In this document: piece after piece, positions 45,317 through 53,529 of the stretch
Layout: the number at the start of each line of letters is the position of its first letter
Numbering within the stretch: position 1 is the stretch's first letter
Origin: Lachnospiraceae bacterium
GTDB taxonomy: Bacteria > Bacillota > Clostridia > Lachnospirales > Lachnospiraceae
Assembly: GCA_017394885.1 (NCBI GenBank)
Contig: JAFPWO010000025.1
Location: forward strand, 1-64,000
Direction: 5' to 3'
Length of the DNA: 64,000 nucleotides
The notes under the pieces: model-generated
Database searches by the model: none
What the model saw: the letters and a program-made list of their open reading frames with translations, nothing else
Told to the model about the DNA's origin: nothing
Made by a program: the position numbers and the translations under genes

Positions 45317-46606
45317 ATGTTTGCGGATTACGCAAAAATCTTTATAAAATCCGGGAAGGGCGGCGACGGCCATGTGAGCTTCCGCCGGGAGCTTTACGTG
45401 CCTGCGGGCGGCCCGGACGGCGGCAACGGCGGCAAGGGCGGCGACGTTATTTTCGAGGTAGATACCGGCCTGAATACCCTGACCGATTTCCGTCACGTAC
45501 GCAAATTCGTGGCGGAGAACGGCGAGGAAGGCAAGAATAAGCGCCGCAGCGGGAAAAACGGGGCGGATCTGGTGATCAAGGTCCCGGCCGGAACCGTGGT
45601 CCGGGACTTCGAGACCGGGAAGGTCATCACGGATATGTCCGGGGAGAACACGCGGGAGGTCATCTTAAAGGGCGGCCGCGGCGGCAGCGGCAACATGAAT
45701 TATGCCACGCCGACCATGCAGGCCCCGCTCTACGCCAAGCCCGGCCGGCCCGGCCAGGAGCGCATGGTCACGCTGGAGCTCAAGATGATCGCGGACGTCG
45801 GCCTGATCGGCTATCCGAACGTGGGGAAATCCACGCTGCTTTCCGCGGTGACCAATGTCCGCCCGAAGATCGCGGACTATGCGTTCACGACCATCATCCC
45901 GAACCTGGGCGTGGTGGACCGGCCTGGCGGGAACGGCTTTGTGATGGCGGATATCCCGGGGCTCATTGAAGGCGCGGCGGACGGCGTCGGCCTCGGCCAC
46001 GATTTCTTAAAGCATATCGAGCGGACGCGCCTGCTGGTACATATGGTGGACGCTTCCGGCCTCGAGGGGCGGGACCCGGTGGAAGATATCGGCTGCATCA
46101 ACACGGAGCTGGAACGCTTTAACCCGAAGATGACGCAGCTTCCGCAGATCCTCGCGGCGAATAAGATCGACGCCGTGGATCCGGAGAGCGACAATCTGGA
46201 GCGCCTGCGTGCCTACGCAGAAGAGAAGGGCCTGCCGTATTTCGAGATCTCGGCCGCCGGCCGGATAGGCCTGGAGCCGCTTCTTCAGAAGATCGAAAAA
46301 AGCCTTCAGAAGATCGGCCGCGAACCGGTCGTTTTCGAGAAAGAATTCAGCTGGCTGGACGCGGTGGAAGCCGAACTCCCCTTCGAAGTCAGCTACGACG
46401 CGAAAGAAAAGGAATACGTCGCTGAAGGCCCGCTGATCGAAAAGATGCTGGGCTATACCAATCTGGAATCCGAGAAGGGCTTCGTCTTTTTCCAGCGTTT
46501 CTTAAAGGAACGCGGCGTGATCGACGCGTTAAAGGAGGCCGGCATGCAGGAGGGCGATACGGTCCGCCTCTACGGCCATGTGTTTGAATATCTGGAGGAT
46601 GAATGA
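45317..46606 (+). CDS. obgE: GTPase ObgE/CgtA
   Basis: A 429-residue ribosome-assembly and stress GTPase. The glycine-rich Obg domain (about 1-157) includes GGPDGGNGGKGGDV and GGRGGSGN. The G domain has [11 protein letters not shown], the switch TTIIPNLGVV, DIPGLIEGA and NKID. The C-terminal OCT domain, about 345-429, is typical of Firmicutes Obg. The ATG follows AAGGAGA. Its stop overlaps the HAD gene start. Confidence 0.97.
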   Translation: MFADYAKIFIKSGKGGDGHVSFRRELYVPAGGPDGGNGGKGGDVIFEVDTGLNTLTDFRHVRKFVAENGEEGKNKRRSGKNGADLVIKVPAGTVVRDFETGKVITDMSGENTREVILKGGRGGSGNMNYATPTMQAPLYAKPGRPGQERMVTLELKMIADVGLIGYPNVGKSTLLSAVTNVRPKIADYAFTTIIPNLGVVDRPGGNGFVMADIPGLIEGAADGVGLGHDFLKHIERTRLLVHMVDASGLEGRDPVEDIGCINTELERFNPKMTQLPQILAANKIDAVDPESDNLERLRAYAEEKGLPYFEISAAGRIGLEPLLQKIEKSLQKIGREPVVFEKEFSWLDAVEAELPFEVSYDAKEKEYVAEGPLIEKMLGYTNLESEKGFVFFQRFLKERGVIDALKEAGMQEGDTVRLYGHVFEYLEDE

Positions 46607-47430
46607 TGGCATCATCCGCTTCCTGCCGGGCAGAGCTCCTGCAGAAAAAGCTGTTTATCATGGATATGGACGGAACACTGTACCTGGGAAAGACCGTGTT
46701 CCCGTTCGCGGTGCGCTTTGTGAAAAATCTGCGCGCGGCCGGCAAAAGAGTCCTGTTTTTTACCAATAATTCCTCGGCGAGGACAGAGACCTATATCGAA
46801 CGCCTGAAAGGCCACGGCTTTGATCCGCAGCCGGGGGAGATCATGACCAGCGGGGATGTGACGATCGAATTTTTAAAGCGCCACCGCCCCGGAAAAAGCG
46901 TGTATGTGATGGGAACGGAGGACCTTCTGGCTTCCTTCCGCGCGGCGGGGATCGACCCGCTGCCCGAAGGGAGCAGGCAGGCGGATATCGCGGTACTGGG
47001 ATACGATACGACGCTCACCTATACGAAGCTCAGCGATATGTGCCGGCTGGTGCGGGGCGGATCGGAGTATCTGGCCACCCATACCGATCTGACCTGCCTG
47101 AACGAGGAAGAGCTCCTGCCCGACTGCGGCGCGATGATCGCCTTTATTAAGGCAATGAGCGGGAAAGAACCGGTTGCTTTCGGGAAGCCGAACCGAGAAA
47201 CGATCGGGATGCTCTGCGAAGTGAGCGGCTGCGCGCCGTCCGAGATGTGTATCTTCGGGGATATGCTGACGACCGATATCGCCATGGGAAAACGAAACGG
47301 CATCACCTGCAGCCTGCTCTTATCCGGCGAGACACATCCGGAACAGCTGGGAAGCCTGCCGGAGAGCGAGGCCCCCGATTATGTTTTCTCTTCCCTTGAT
47401 GAGGTGGACAGACTGCTGTTCCCTCAGTGA
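46603..47430 (+). CDS. HAD-IIA family phosphatase
   Basis: A 275-residue HAD hydrolase of the NagD/AraL type. The nucleophile motif is MDMDGTLYLG, followed by FFTNNSS, the C2a cap, and the late IFGDMLTTDIAMGKRNG that binds Mg. It dephosphorylates small phosphorylated metabolites; the substrate is unknown. The start overlaps obgE by 4 bases, with a second ATG 3 bases on at 46606, and a terminator follows. Confidence 0.92.
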   Translation: MMASSASCRAELLQKKLFIMDMDGTLYLGKTVFPFAVRFVKNLRAAGKRVLFFTNNSSARTETYIERLKGHGFDPQPGEIMTSGDVTIEFLKRHRPGKSVYVMGTEDLLASFRAAGIDPLPEGSRQADIAVLGYDTTLTYTKLSDMCRLVRGGSEYLATHTDLTCLNEEELLPDCGAMIAFIKAMSGKEPVAFGKPNRETIGMLCEVSGCAPSEMCIFGDMLTTDIAMGKRNGITCSLLLSGETHPEQLGSLPESEAPDYVFSSLDEVDRLLFPQ

Positions 47431-47436
47431 AAAATG

Positions 47437-47456
47437 CCGCCTTCGGGCGGTTTTTT
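47437..47456 (+). terminator. Terminator of the rplU-obgE operon
   Basis: CCGCC-TTCG-GGCGG (47437-47450) with a stable UUCG tetraloop, followed by six T residues and a further T tract. Confidence 0.93.
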
Positions 47457-47533
47457 GCTGTTTTTTTGTTAGATTGCTTTCCTTTTATCGTCTGTACAGG
47501 TGAAGTGCTTCACAAAAGGAGTGGCCGGCGGTT

Positions 47534-48094
47534 ATGGAAGATCGTCAGATCGTGGAAAAACTGAAAGCCCGGGACGAGTCTGCCCTGGAAGAGATCCGTC
47601 TGCAGTACGGGTCTTTCCTGCAGACCCTGGCGGAGCGTATCCTGGAAAGCCGTGAGGACGCCGAAGAGTGCGTAAGCGACGCGCTGCTCCGGGTCTGGGA
47701 GCGGATCCCGCCGGAATCGCCTGCGTATCTGGGCCCCTGGATGGGGAAGATCGTGCGGAATCTGGCCATCGACCGGCTTCGAATCCGGGATGCGAAACGG
47801 CGCGGCGCCGGGGTCAGGCCGCTGGTCTGGGATGATCTGCCGGAGATACGATCGCGGCAGGCTGGACCGGAAGATGCGCTGATGGCGGAAGGGCTGGGCA
47901 GCCTGATCGCAGACTTTGTAAAAGCGCTCCCGCCGGAGCAGAGGGACGTATTCCTGCGGCGCTTCTGGTATCTGGACCCGATCGCGGAGATCGCGGCGCG
48001 GCATCGCTGCAGCGAGGGCCGGATCAGCATGATGATAAGGCGCATCAGGACAAAGCTGGAAAAGCAGCTGAAAAAGGAAGGATGGATCGAATGA
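47534..48094 (+). CDS. ECF-type RNA polymerase sigma factor
   Basis: A 186-residue sigma-70 family protein with only regions 2 and 4. Region 2 includes DAEECVSDALLRVWERIP and the start of a DNA-binding helix (IVRNLAIDRLR). Region 4 has LPPEQRDVFLRRFWYLDPIA and a helix-turn-helix ending in KLEKQL. The ribosome binding site AAAGGAG lies about 13 bases from the ATG. It overlaps by 4 bases the membrane serpin gene, the position usually held by the anti-sigma factor. I see no clear autoregulated promoter. Confidence 0.92.
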   Translation: MEDRQIVEKLKARDESALEEIRLQYGSFLQTLAERILESREDAEECVSDALLRVWERIPPESPAYLGPWMGKIVRNLAIDRLRIRDAKRRGAGVRPLVWDDLPEIRSRQAGPEDALMAEGLGSLIADFVKALPPEQRDVFLRRFWYLDPIAEIAARHRCSEGRISMMIRRIRTKLEKQLKKEGWIE

Positions 48095-49725
48095 ATAAAG
48101 ATGAACTGATGAAAGCCGTCACCGAAGTGGATGACGGCATGATCGAAGAAGCGGGAAAAACGTATAAAAAGCGCAGTCTCTGGCCGGCCGCGGCGGCGGT
48201 GGCCGCGGTGCTGGCACTGGCTTTGCTGCTGCCTCCGGCTCTGCGAAGCGGAAGGCAGATACAGCCCACGCAGGAATCTTCCGGGCAGGAAGTAAACAGC
48301 CAGACGCAGGAAAACACACAGCCAACCAGGAGCACGGCTCCGCAGGAAATGAAAAACACGGCAGAGGAAACGCCGGCCGGGACGACGGCCGCACCGGCGG
48401 AGACGACGCCGGCCGAAACGGCTTCTGTCCCGAAACAGGACGATGCTGCGGCAAAGTTCCTGCTGGCCTCGCCCGTCTATCCGGAACAGTGGGCGAGAGA
48501 AGAACATTACAAGAATCACGCCCCGGGGGAAGTGGACCCGCTCTATGCCCGCCGGGCATGGGCCCGCGATGCGGAGGGACCGTACCGGGCTTTTCTGGGG
48601 AAACTCATTGATCTTTCTCTGAACGGCGAGACGGAGGAAAACGCGGTCATGTCGCCGATCAATCTTTTCCTTTCCCTGACGATGCTCTCAGAGATCACGG
48701 ACGGCGGGACCCGGGCGGAGTTCCTGAACGCGCTCGGCGCGCCGGATCAGGAAACGCTCCGGGAAGCCGCGGAAAAGATCTGGAACCTGGTTTACTATGA
48801 TGACGGGAAGGAGAAAATGATCCCCGCGAACTCGCTGTGGCTCTCGGACGAACTGGAGTATCGGAAGGACACGGTCGACCTGCTGGCAGAAAAGTATTAT
48901 GCTTCCGTTTTCCGGGGGACCATGGGGACAGAAACCTATGATCAGGCGCTGCGCAGCTGGATCAACGCGCAGACCGGAGATCTGCTGAAAGAGCAGGCCG
49001 AGGGGCTGTCCATGGACGCCGAAACACGGCTGGGGCTGGTCAGTACGGTCTTTTATCAGTCAAAGTGGGCGGTACCTTTCCGGGCTTCGGACAACAGAAC
49101 AGCGGTTTTCCACGGCACGGACGGCGACAAAGAGACCGAATTCATGTTCCAAAAGATGGAGACGGCTACGTACTACTACAGCGAAAAGTTCAGCTTCATC
49201 CGGCTTTCAACAATGAACGGGATGGTCTGGTTTTTCCTGCCGGATGAAGGCGTGAGCGTGCAGGAGATGATGGCAGAGGAGACGTTTCAGGGCATCGTTT
49301 CCGGAAAATACAACGTCGATCACTATTATCTGGATGACGACGTGATGGAAACGATGGAAAAGGACGGGATCGGAGCCTGTTATATTAAAGTCAATCTGAC
49401 GGTTCCCAAGATGGATATCAGCCGGAAGCTGGATCTTCATCCGTTAATGAAAAAACTGGACATTCAAACCTGCTTCGATCCGCTTGCCGCCGATTTTTCC
49501 CCGATCCTCGGCGAGGATACCGGCTTCCTCTCCGGCGGCGAACAGGCGACCCGGATCGTTATGGATGAAGAAGGCGTCAGCGCGGCTTCCTATGTTGACT
49601 GGCTGGTCGGCGCCGCGCCGCCGCCGGAGGAGGAGATCGATTTTACGCTCGACCGCCCGTTCTTCTTCATGATCAGCAGTCCTGCCTGTCTTCCCTACTT
49701 TGCCGGGATCATGAATAACCCGTGA
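48091..49725 (+). CDS. Membrane-anchored serpin, candidate anti-sigma partner
   Basis: A 544-residue protein. The start at 48091 is chosen because AAGGAAGG lies too close to the ATG at 48082. Residues 1-30 (MNKDELMKAVTEVDDGMIEE) resemble the N-termini of Firmicutes membrane proteins paired with ECF sigma factors. One membrane helix lies near 32-50, then a Thr/Glu/Gln-rich spacer to about 125. The rest is a full serpin: MSPINLFLSLTMLSEITDGG, TVFYQSKWAVPF, VNLTVPKMDI, a hinge DEEGVSAASYV and the closing RPFFFMI. The hinge has small residues as in inhibitory serpins. It would face outside, trapping a protease and perhaps signalling to the sigma factor. The signalling role is inference. Confidence 0.9.
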   Translation: MNKDELMKAVTEVDDGMIEEAGKTYKKRSLWPAAAAVAAVLALALLLPPALRSGRQIQPTQESSGQEVNSQTQENTQPTRSTAPQEMKNTAEETPAGTTAAPAETTPAETASVPKQDDAAAKFLLASPVYPEQWAREEHYKNHAPGEVDPLYARRAWARDAEGPYRAFLGKLIDLSLNGETEENAVMSPINLFLSLTMLSEITDGGTRAEFLNALGAPDQETLREAAEKIWNLVYYDDGKEKMIPANSLWLSDELEYRKDTVDLLAEKYYASVFRGTMGTETYDQALRSWINAQTGDLLKEQAEGLSMDAETRLGLVSTVFYQSKWAVPFRASDNRTAVFHGTDGDKETEFMFQKMETATYYYSEKFSFIRLSTMNGMVWFFLPDEGVSVQEMMAEETFQGIVSGKYNVDHYYLDDDVMETMEKDGIGACYIKVNLTVPKMDISRKLDLHPLMKKLDIQTCFDPLAADFSPILGEDTGFLSGGEQATRIVMDEEGVSAASYVDWLVGAAPPPEEEIDFTLDRPFFFMISSPACLPYFAGIMNNP

Positions 49726-49762
49726 CCCGTACCCGGATGAGGGCGGCGGATGGGAAATAAAA

Positions 49763-49805
49763 GGCGGCGGCAGTGGGGGACATACCCTGTCGCCGCCGTT
49801 CTTTT
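49763..49805 (+). terminator. Terminator of the sigma-serpin operon
   Basis: GGCGGCG 49763-49769 pairs with CGCCGCC 49791-49797, with inner CAG/CTG pairs, followed by GTTCTTTTC. Confidence 0.78.
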
Positions 49806-49807
49806 CA

Positions 49808-49836
49808 TAGACAGTTCGGTCAGACTGTGTTATACT
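49808..49836 (+). promoter_or_regulatory. Promoter of the lipoprotein gene
   Basis: TAGACA 49808-49813, a 17-base spacer and TATACT 49831-49836, 25 bases before the start codon. Confidence 0.68.
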
Positions 49837-49860
49837 TCCGCCATCAGGAGGTGATCCGTT

Positions 49861-51891
49861 ATGAAAAAATGGCGTGTTTTGGCGTGGGTGCTTGCATTGG
49901 CCGTGATCCTTTCTGCCTGCGGAACGCAGCCGGCGGAAACGACGGCCCCGGAAAAGACGCAGCCCGCATCGGCCAGCAGCGAAGAGACAAAGCAGGAGGA
50001 AACGCAGCCTTCCGATACCGCGGCGCCGGGGACAGAAGAACCCTCTTCCGAGGCAGCTGAGCCCGCAACGACCGTTTCGGAAGAGACGGAACCGGCCCAG
50101 ACCGAGCCTTCTGAAGAACCGACCGGGACCGAGCAGGCAGAACCGTCATCGGAGGAGGAAGCGCCTTCGGATACGGAAGTGGAAGACCCGGATGACGCGG
50201 AAGGGACGGATCCCGATAAGGAGATCATCCGGATCACGGCTCCGGAAGCCGTGCTTTCCGACGAAGGCGGATCGGCTTCCCTGTTTATGAAGCTGGAGTA
50301 TATGCGGGTCCTGGATTTCTATGCGGGTTCCCTGGACGGAGAGAATATCGTATATATCCTGGAGAACGGATCGGATGAGATGCGTCCGGCCCGTGTGCGT
50401 CTTTTCCTGGAAGGGAAAGAACTGACATCGCTTGAGATCGATTTCTGCGAGGAACCGCTCCGCTTCTGTGTTCTGGACGGTTTCTATTATTCGGGCTTCA
50501 ATAAATATGCCATTCTGGGCGATGAAAAGCTTTGTATCGTGACGGCGGACGTCGAGGCAGAACTTGTCTCGGAGGTCAATACCTACGGGCTGCCGCAGGG
50601 GGTCACGGCCGAGGACGTGCAGTCGCTGTCGGCCTGGATGGACGGTTACTTTGCCAACGTTTATGCGGTCCTCATCACCTGGGGGAAAGGTGCTTTCTAT
50701 CTGGATGAAGAGAGCGGGAGATGGATGTCCTTCGGAGATACGTGGTTTTACCAGCCGCAGGTGAAAGATGGCAGGCTCCTTGTGGAGTGCAGCGAACGGA
50801 TCTGGGAGATCCCCGAGGCCGTCCGCGAAAGCGGCGAGCTGCTGGATGCGACCGATTATACGCTGGCATACTATCTGGAGACCGACCCGATGACGCCGGG
50901 TGTTTTCTGCAGGTACCGCTTTGATGCGGAAAGCGGAGAACTGTCCGAAGAGGTCACGGCGGTGGATTACCGCGACTGGATCAGAGCGCCGCGCGTGATC
51001 TGTGAAGACGTGCTGCTGGCGCCGCGTCAGGATGCGCTGTATTTTTACCGCCTGAACGGGACCGTGCGCATGGAGCGGCAGATCGATGATCTGACCGACA
51101 GGGAAGGTGAGATCCTGGCCGGAGACCGGCTGGAACTGTATAACGGCGAACCGCTGCAAACGGAGCAGACAGGCTTCCGGATCGATCTGGACCAGGACGG
51201 GGTCCCGGAGGAGATCACGATCCGGCCGGGTATTTATAAAGACGGAACACCGTGCGGAGAGATCTTCTGCGACGGCCTGCCCTGCGGCTATACCCGTATG
51301 GTGAAAGGTCTTGCGGTTGAGGAACGGCAGAACAACTGGCCCGATGAAGGCTGCTTTAAGCCGGAATCCGGGTATATACTCTCCCTTGCCAGTCCGGACG
51401 GAGAGAAGATCAATCTTGTGCTCAGCAATGATCAGACCGTGATCGTGCTGGAGATCGTGCAGCTCCTCGGAGATGACATGAGCCGCACGCTCTTTGCCTC
51501 GGCGAAGATGGTCGGAGAGGGTAAGAGTCCGGATGATCTGCAGCCCGGCCGCAGCCTGAAGGAGTATGTGGCGGACGGCTGGACGTGCCGCCCTTCCGAC
51601 GGTGACCGGATCGACCTGAATGATGACGGAAAAGACGATACGCTCACCGTGCAGTATATCGCCTACGGATCTCCTTTCTATGAGGAGATCTGGGTCAATA
51701 AAGAACCGGACGTTTGGAGCAGTGCTGTTGACCTTGGCTGGGAGGTCAGGCTGGAAGAATGGGGATACACGATCCGGTACCGCTATGACCGTCTCTTCTA
51801 TGTGATCCGGGAAGACAGAACGGTCATCCTGCGCGGAGAGATCATGCTGGGCGGAGAACAACACACCCAGGAATACACAGTAATGCCGTAA
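49861..51891 (+). CDS. Large secreted lipoprotein of unknown function
   Basis: A 676-residue protein with a lipoprotein signal peptide: MKKWR, a hydrophobic core and lipobox LSAC, so Cys20 should be lipid-modified. Residues about 22-120 form a flexible Thr/Ser/Glu/Pro-rich spacer similar in style to that of the serpin protein upstream. The rest, about 135-676, is beta-rich and acidic and I do not recognise it. It contains two DLN/DLD-type acidic loops (RIDLDQDGVPEEI and RIDLNDDGKDDTL) that resemble calcium-binding repeats of FG-GAP/VCBS-like domains. The ATG follows CAGGAGGTG. It is transcribed separately from the sigma-serpin pair. Confidence 0.85.
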   Translation: MKKWRVLAWVLALAVILSACGTQPAETTAPEKTQPASASSEETKQEETQPSDTAAPGTEEPSSEAAEPATTVSEETEPAQTEPSEEPTGTEQAEPSSEEEAPSDTEVEDPDDAEGTDPDKEIIRITAPEAVLSDEGGSASLFMKLEYMRVLDFYAGSLDGENIVYILENGSDEMRPARVRLFLEGKELTSLEIDFCEEPLRFCVLDGFYYSGFNKYAILGDEKLCIVTADVEAELVSEVNTYGLPQGVTAEDVQSLSAWMDGYFANVYAVLITWGKGAFYLDEESGRWMSFGDTWFYQPQVKDGRLLVECSERIWEIPEAVRESGELLDATDYTLAYYLETDPMTPGVFCRYRFDAESGELSEEVTAVDYRDWIRAPRVICEDVLLAPRQDALYFYRLNGTVRMERQIDDLTDREGEILAGDRLELYNGEPLQTEQTGFRIDLDQDGVPEEITIRPGIYKDGTPCGEIFCDGLPCGYTRMVKGLAVEERQNNWPDEGCFKPESGYILSLASPDGEKINLVLSNDQTVIVLEIVQLLGDDMSRTLFASAKMVGEGKSPDDLQPGRSLKEYVADGWTCRPSDGDRIDLNDDGKDDTLTVQYIAYGSPFYEEIWVNKEPDVWSSAVDLGWEVRLEEWGYTIRYRYDRLFYVIREDRTVILRGEIMLGGEQHTQEYTVMP

Positions 51892-51910
51892 CGGCGGGAC
51901 TGTGCGACGT

Positions 51911-51947
51911 GTCATCCTGAGCGGCAGCACGAGCCGGAGGATCCCAT
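51911..51947. repeat. CATCCTGAGC-type dispersed repeat
   Basis: GTCATCCTGAGCGGCAGCAC then GAGCCGGAGGATCCCAT, between the lipoprotein gene and gltX. Same family as the copies at 15067-15103 and 41647-41682. Confidence 0.8.
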
Positions 51948-51956
51948 CACTAAAAA

Positions 51957-51997
51957 ATACAAAACCTTGTTTTAACGCAGGGTTTTGTATTTTTTTC
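51957..51997 (+). terminator. Terminator before gltX
   Basis: ATACAAAACC 51957-51966 pairs with GGTTTTGTAT 51981-51990, with inner TTG/CAG pairs, followed by TTTTTTC. Because the arm opposite the T tract is also A-rich, it may work in both directions. Confidence 0.9.
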
Positions 51998-52026
51998 TTG
52001 TATTTTTCCGGAAAATAGAATAAAAT
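51998..52026 (+). promoter_or_regulatory. Promoter of gltX
   Basis: TTGTAT 51998-52003, a 17-base spacer and TAAAAT 52021-52026. No T-box leader is present in the 36 bases before the start. Confidence 0.68.
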
Positions 52027-52062
52027 AACGGGTGATTTTTCATTTTCAGGAGGAATCGTTCT

Positions 52063-53514
52063 ATGATGCAGCGAATCCGTACAAGATATGCCCCCAGCCC
52101 CACCGGCCGTATGCACGTGGGGAATCTGCGCACCGCGCTCTATGCCTACCTGATCGCCAAGCATGAAGGCGGCGATTACCTGCTCCGCATCGAGGATACC
52201 GACCAGGAACGCCAGGTCGAAGGCGCCGTGGAGATCATCAACCGCACGCTGGAAAAGACCGGCCTGATCTGGGATGAAGGCCCGGACAAGGACGGCGGCG
52301 TAGGACCGTATGTGCAGAGCGAACGCGTGACCGCCGGTATTTATATGGAATATGCCAAGAAGCTGATCGAGAAGGGCGAAGCCTATTACTGCTTCTGCGA
52401 CAAGGAGCGGCTGGAGAGCCTGAAAACCGTGATCGACGGCAAGGAGATCACAGTTTACGACAAGCACTGCCTGCATCTGCCGAAAGAGGAGATCGAGGCG
52501 AATCTGGCTGCCGGCAAACCGTTTGTCGTCCGTCAGAACACGCCGAACGAAGGGACCACGACCTTCACGGACGTCCTCTACGGCGACATCACCGTGCCCA
52601 ACGCGGAGCTGGACGATATGATCCTTCTGAAATCCGACGGTTTCCCCACCTACAACTTTGCGAACGTGGTGGACGATCATCTGATGGGCATCAGCCATGT
52701 GGTGCGCGGCAACGAGTATTTAAGCTCGGCGCCGAAGTATACGCGTCTGTATCAGGCCTTCGGCTGGGAAGAACCGCAGTATGTGCACTGCCCGCTGATC
52801 ACGGACGAGAACAAGAAGAAATTGAGCAAGCGCAGCGGTCACTCCTCCTATGAGGACCTGGTGGAACAGGGCTTCGTGGATGAGGCGATCGTGAACTATG
52901 TCGCGCTTCTGGGCTGGAGTCCGGAGGACAACAACGAGATCTTCAGCCTGCAGGAGCTGGTGGAGAAGTTTGACTATCACAGGATCAACAAATCCCCCGC
53001 GGTCTTTGATATGAACAAGCTTCGCTGGATGAACGGCGAATACATTAAAATGATGGATCCGGAGAAGTATTATGTGCGCGCGCTGCCCGAAGTGAAGAAG
53101 GTCATTACGAAGCCGCTGGATCTGAAGAAGATCGCGGACCTGATGAAGACGCGCATCGAAGTGTTCCCGGACATTGCGGAGCCAATCGCTTTCTTCGAGG
53201 AGCTGCCGGCGTATGATGTTTCGCTCTACACCCACAAGAAGATGAAGACGGATCCCGAGATCTCTCTGGCGATCCTGAAGGATATGCTGCCGATGCTGGA
53301 AGCGCAGGAGGACTACTCCCTGGAAGGGCTGCGCGCCTCCATCAGCGCGTACATCGAGCAGTCCGGCCGCAAGACCGGGCAGGTGCTTTGGCCGCTGCGG
53401 ATCGCCGTATCCGGCCAGGCCATGACCCCCGGCGGGGCGTATGAGATCATGGAGATCTTAGGAAAAGAGGAAAGCCTGGCCCGTATCCGCAAGGGGATCG
53501 AGAAGCTTTCCTGA
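52063..53514 (+). CDS. gltX: Glutamate--tRNA ligase
   Basis: A 483-residue class I aminoacyl-tRNA synthetase. It has the HIGH-type motif [25 protein letters not shown] and the KMSKS-type motif KKLSKRSG. The C-terminal anticodon-binding domain is present, so length is normal. The ATG follows AGGAGG; a second ATG 3 bases on is equally possible. It charges tRNA-Glu, and in Firmicutes usually also tRNA-Gln before amidation. Confidence 0.97.
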   Translation: MMQRIRTRYAPSPTGRMHVGNLRTALYAYLIAKHEGGDYLLRIEDTDQERQVEGAVEIINRTLEKTGLIWDEGPDKDGGVGPYVQSERVTAGIYMEYAKKLIEKGEAYYCFCDKERLESLKTVIDGKEITVYDKHCLHLPKEEIEANLAAGKPFVVRQNTPNEGTTTFTDVLYGDITVPNAELDDMILLKSDGFPTYNFANVVDDHLMGISHVVRGNEYLSSAPKYTRLYQAFGWEEPQYVHCPLITDENKKKLSKRSGHSSYEDLVEQGFVDEAIVNYVALLGWSPEDNNEIFSLQELVEKFDYHRINKSPAVFDMNKLRWMNGEYIKMMDPEKYYVRALPEVKKVITKPLDLKKIADLMKTRIEVFPDIAEPIAFFEELPAYDVSLYTHKKMKTDPEISLAILKDMLPMLEAQEDYSLEGLRASISAYIEQSGRKTGQVLWPLRIAVSGQAMTPGGAYEIMEILGKEESLARIRKGIEKLS

Positions 53515-53529
53515 ATCATGATTTAATCT

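Noticed and set aside
50146-52698. Very long minus-strand open frame (850 codons) opposite the lipoprotein gene and gltX
   Set aside because: It crosses a terminator, a promoter and the start of gltX; the composition is that of an antisense shadow, with no ribosome binding site at its start.
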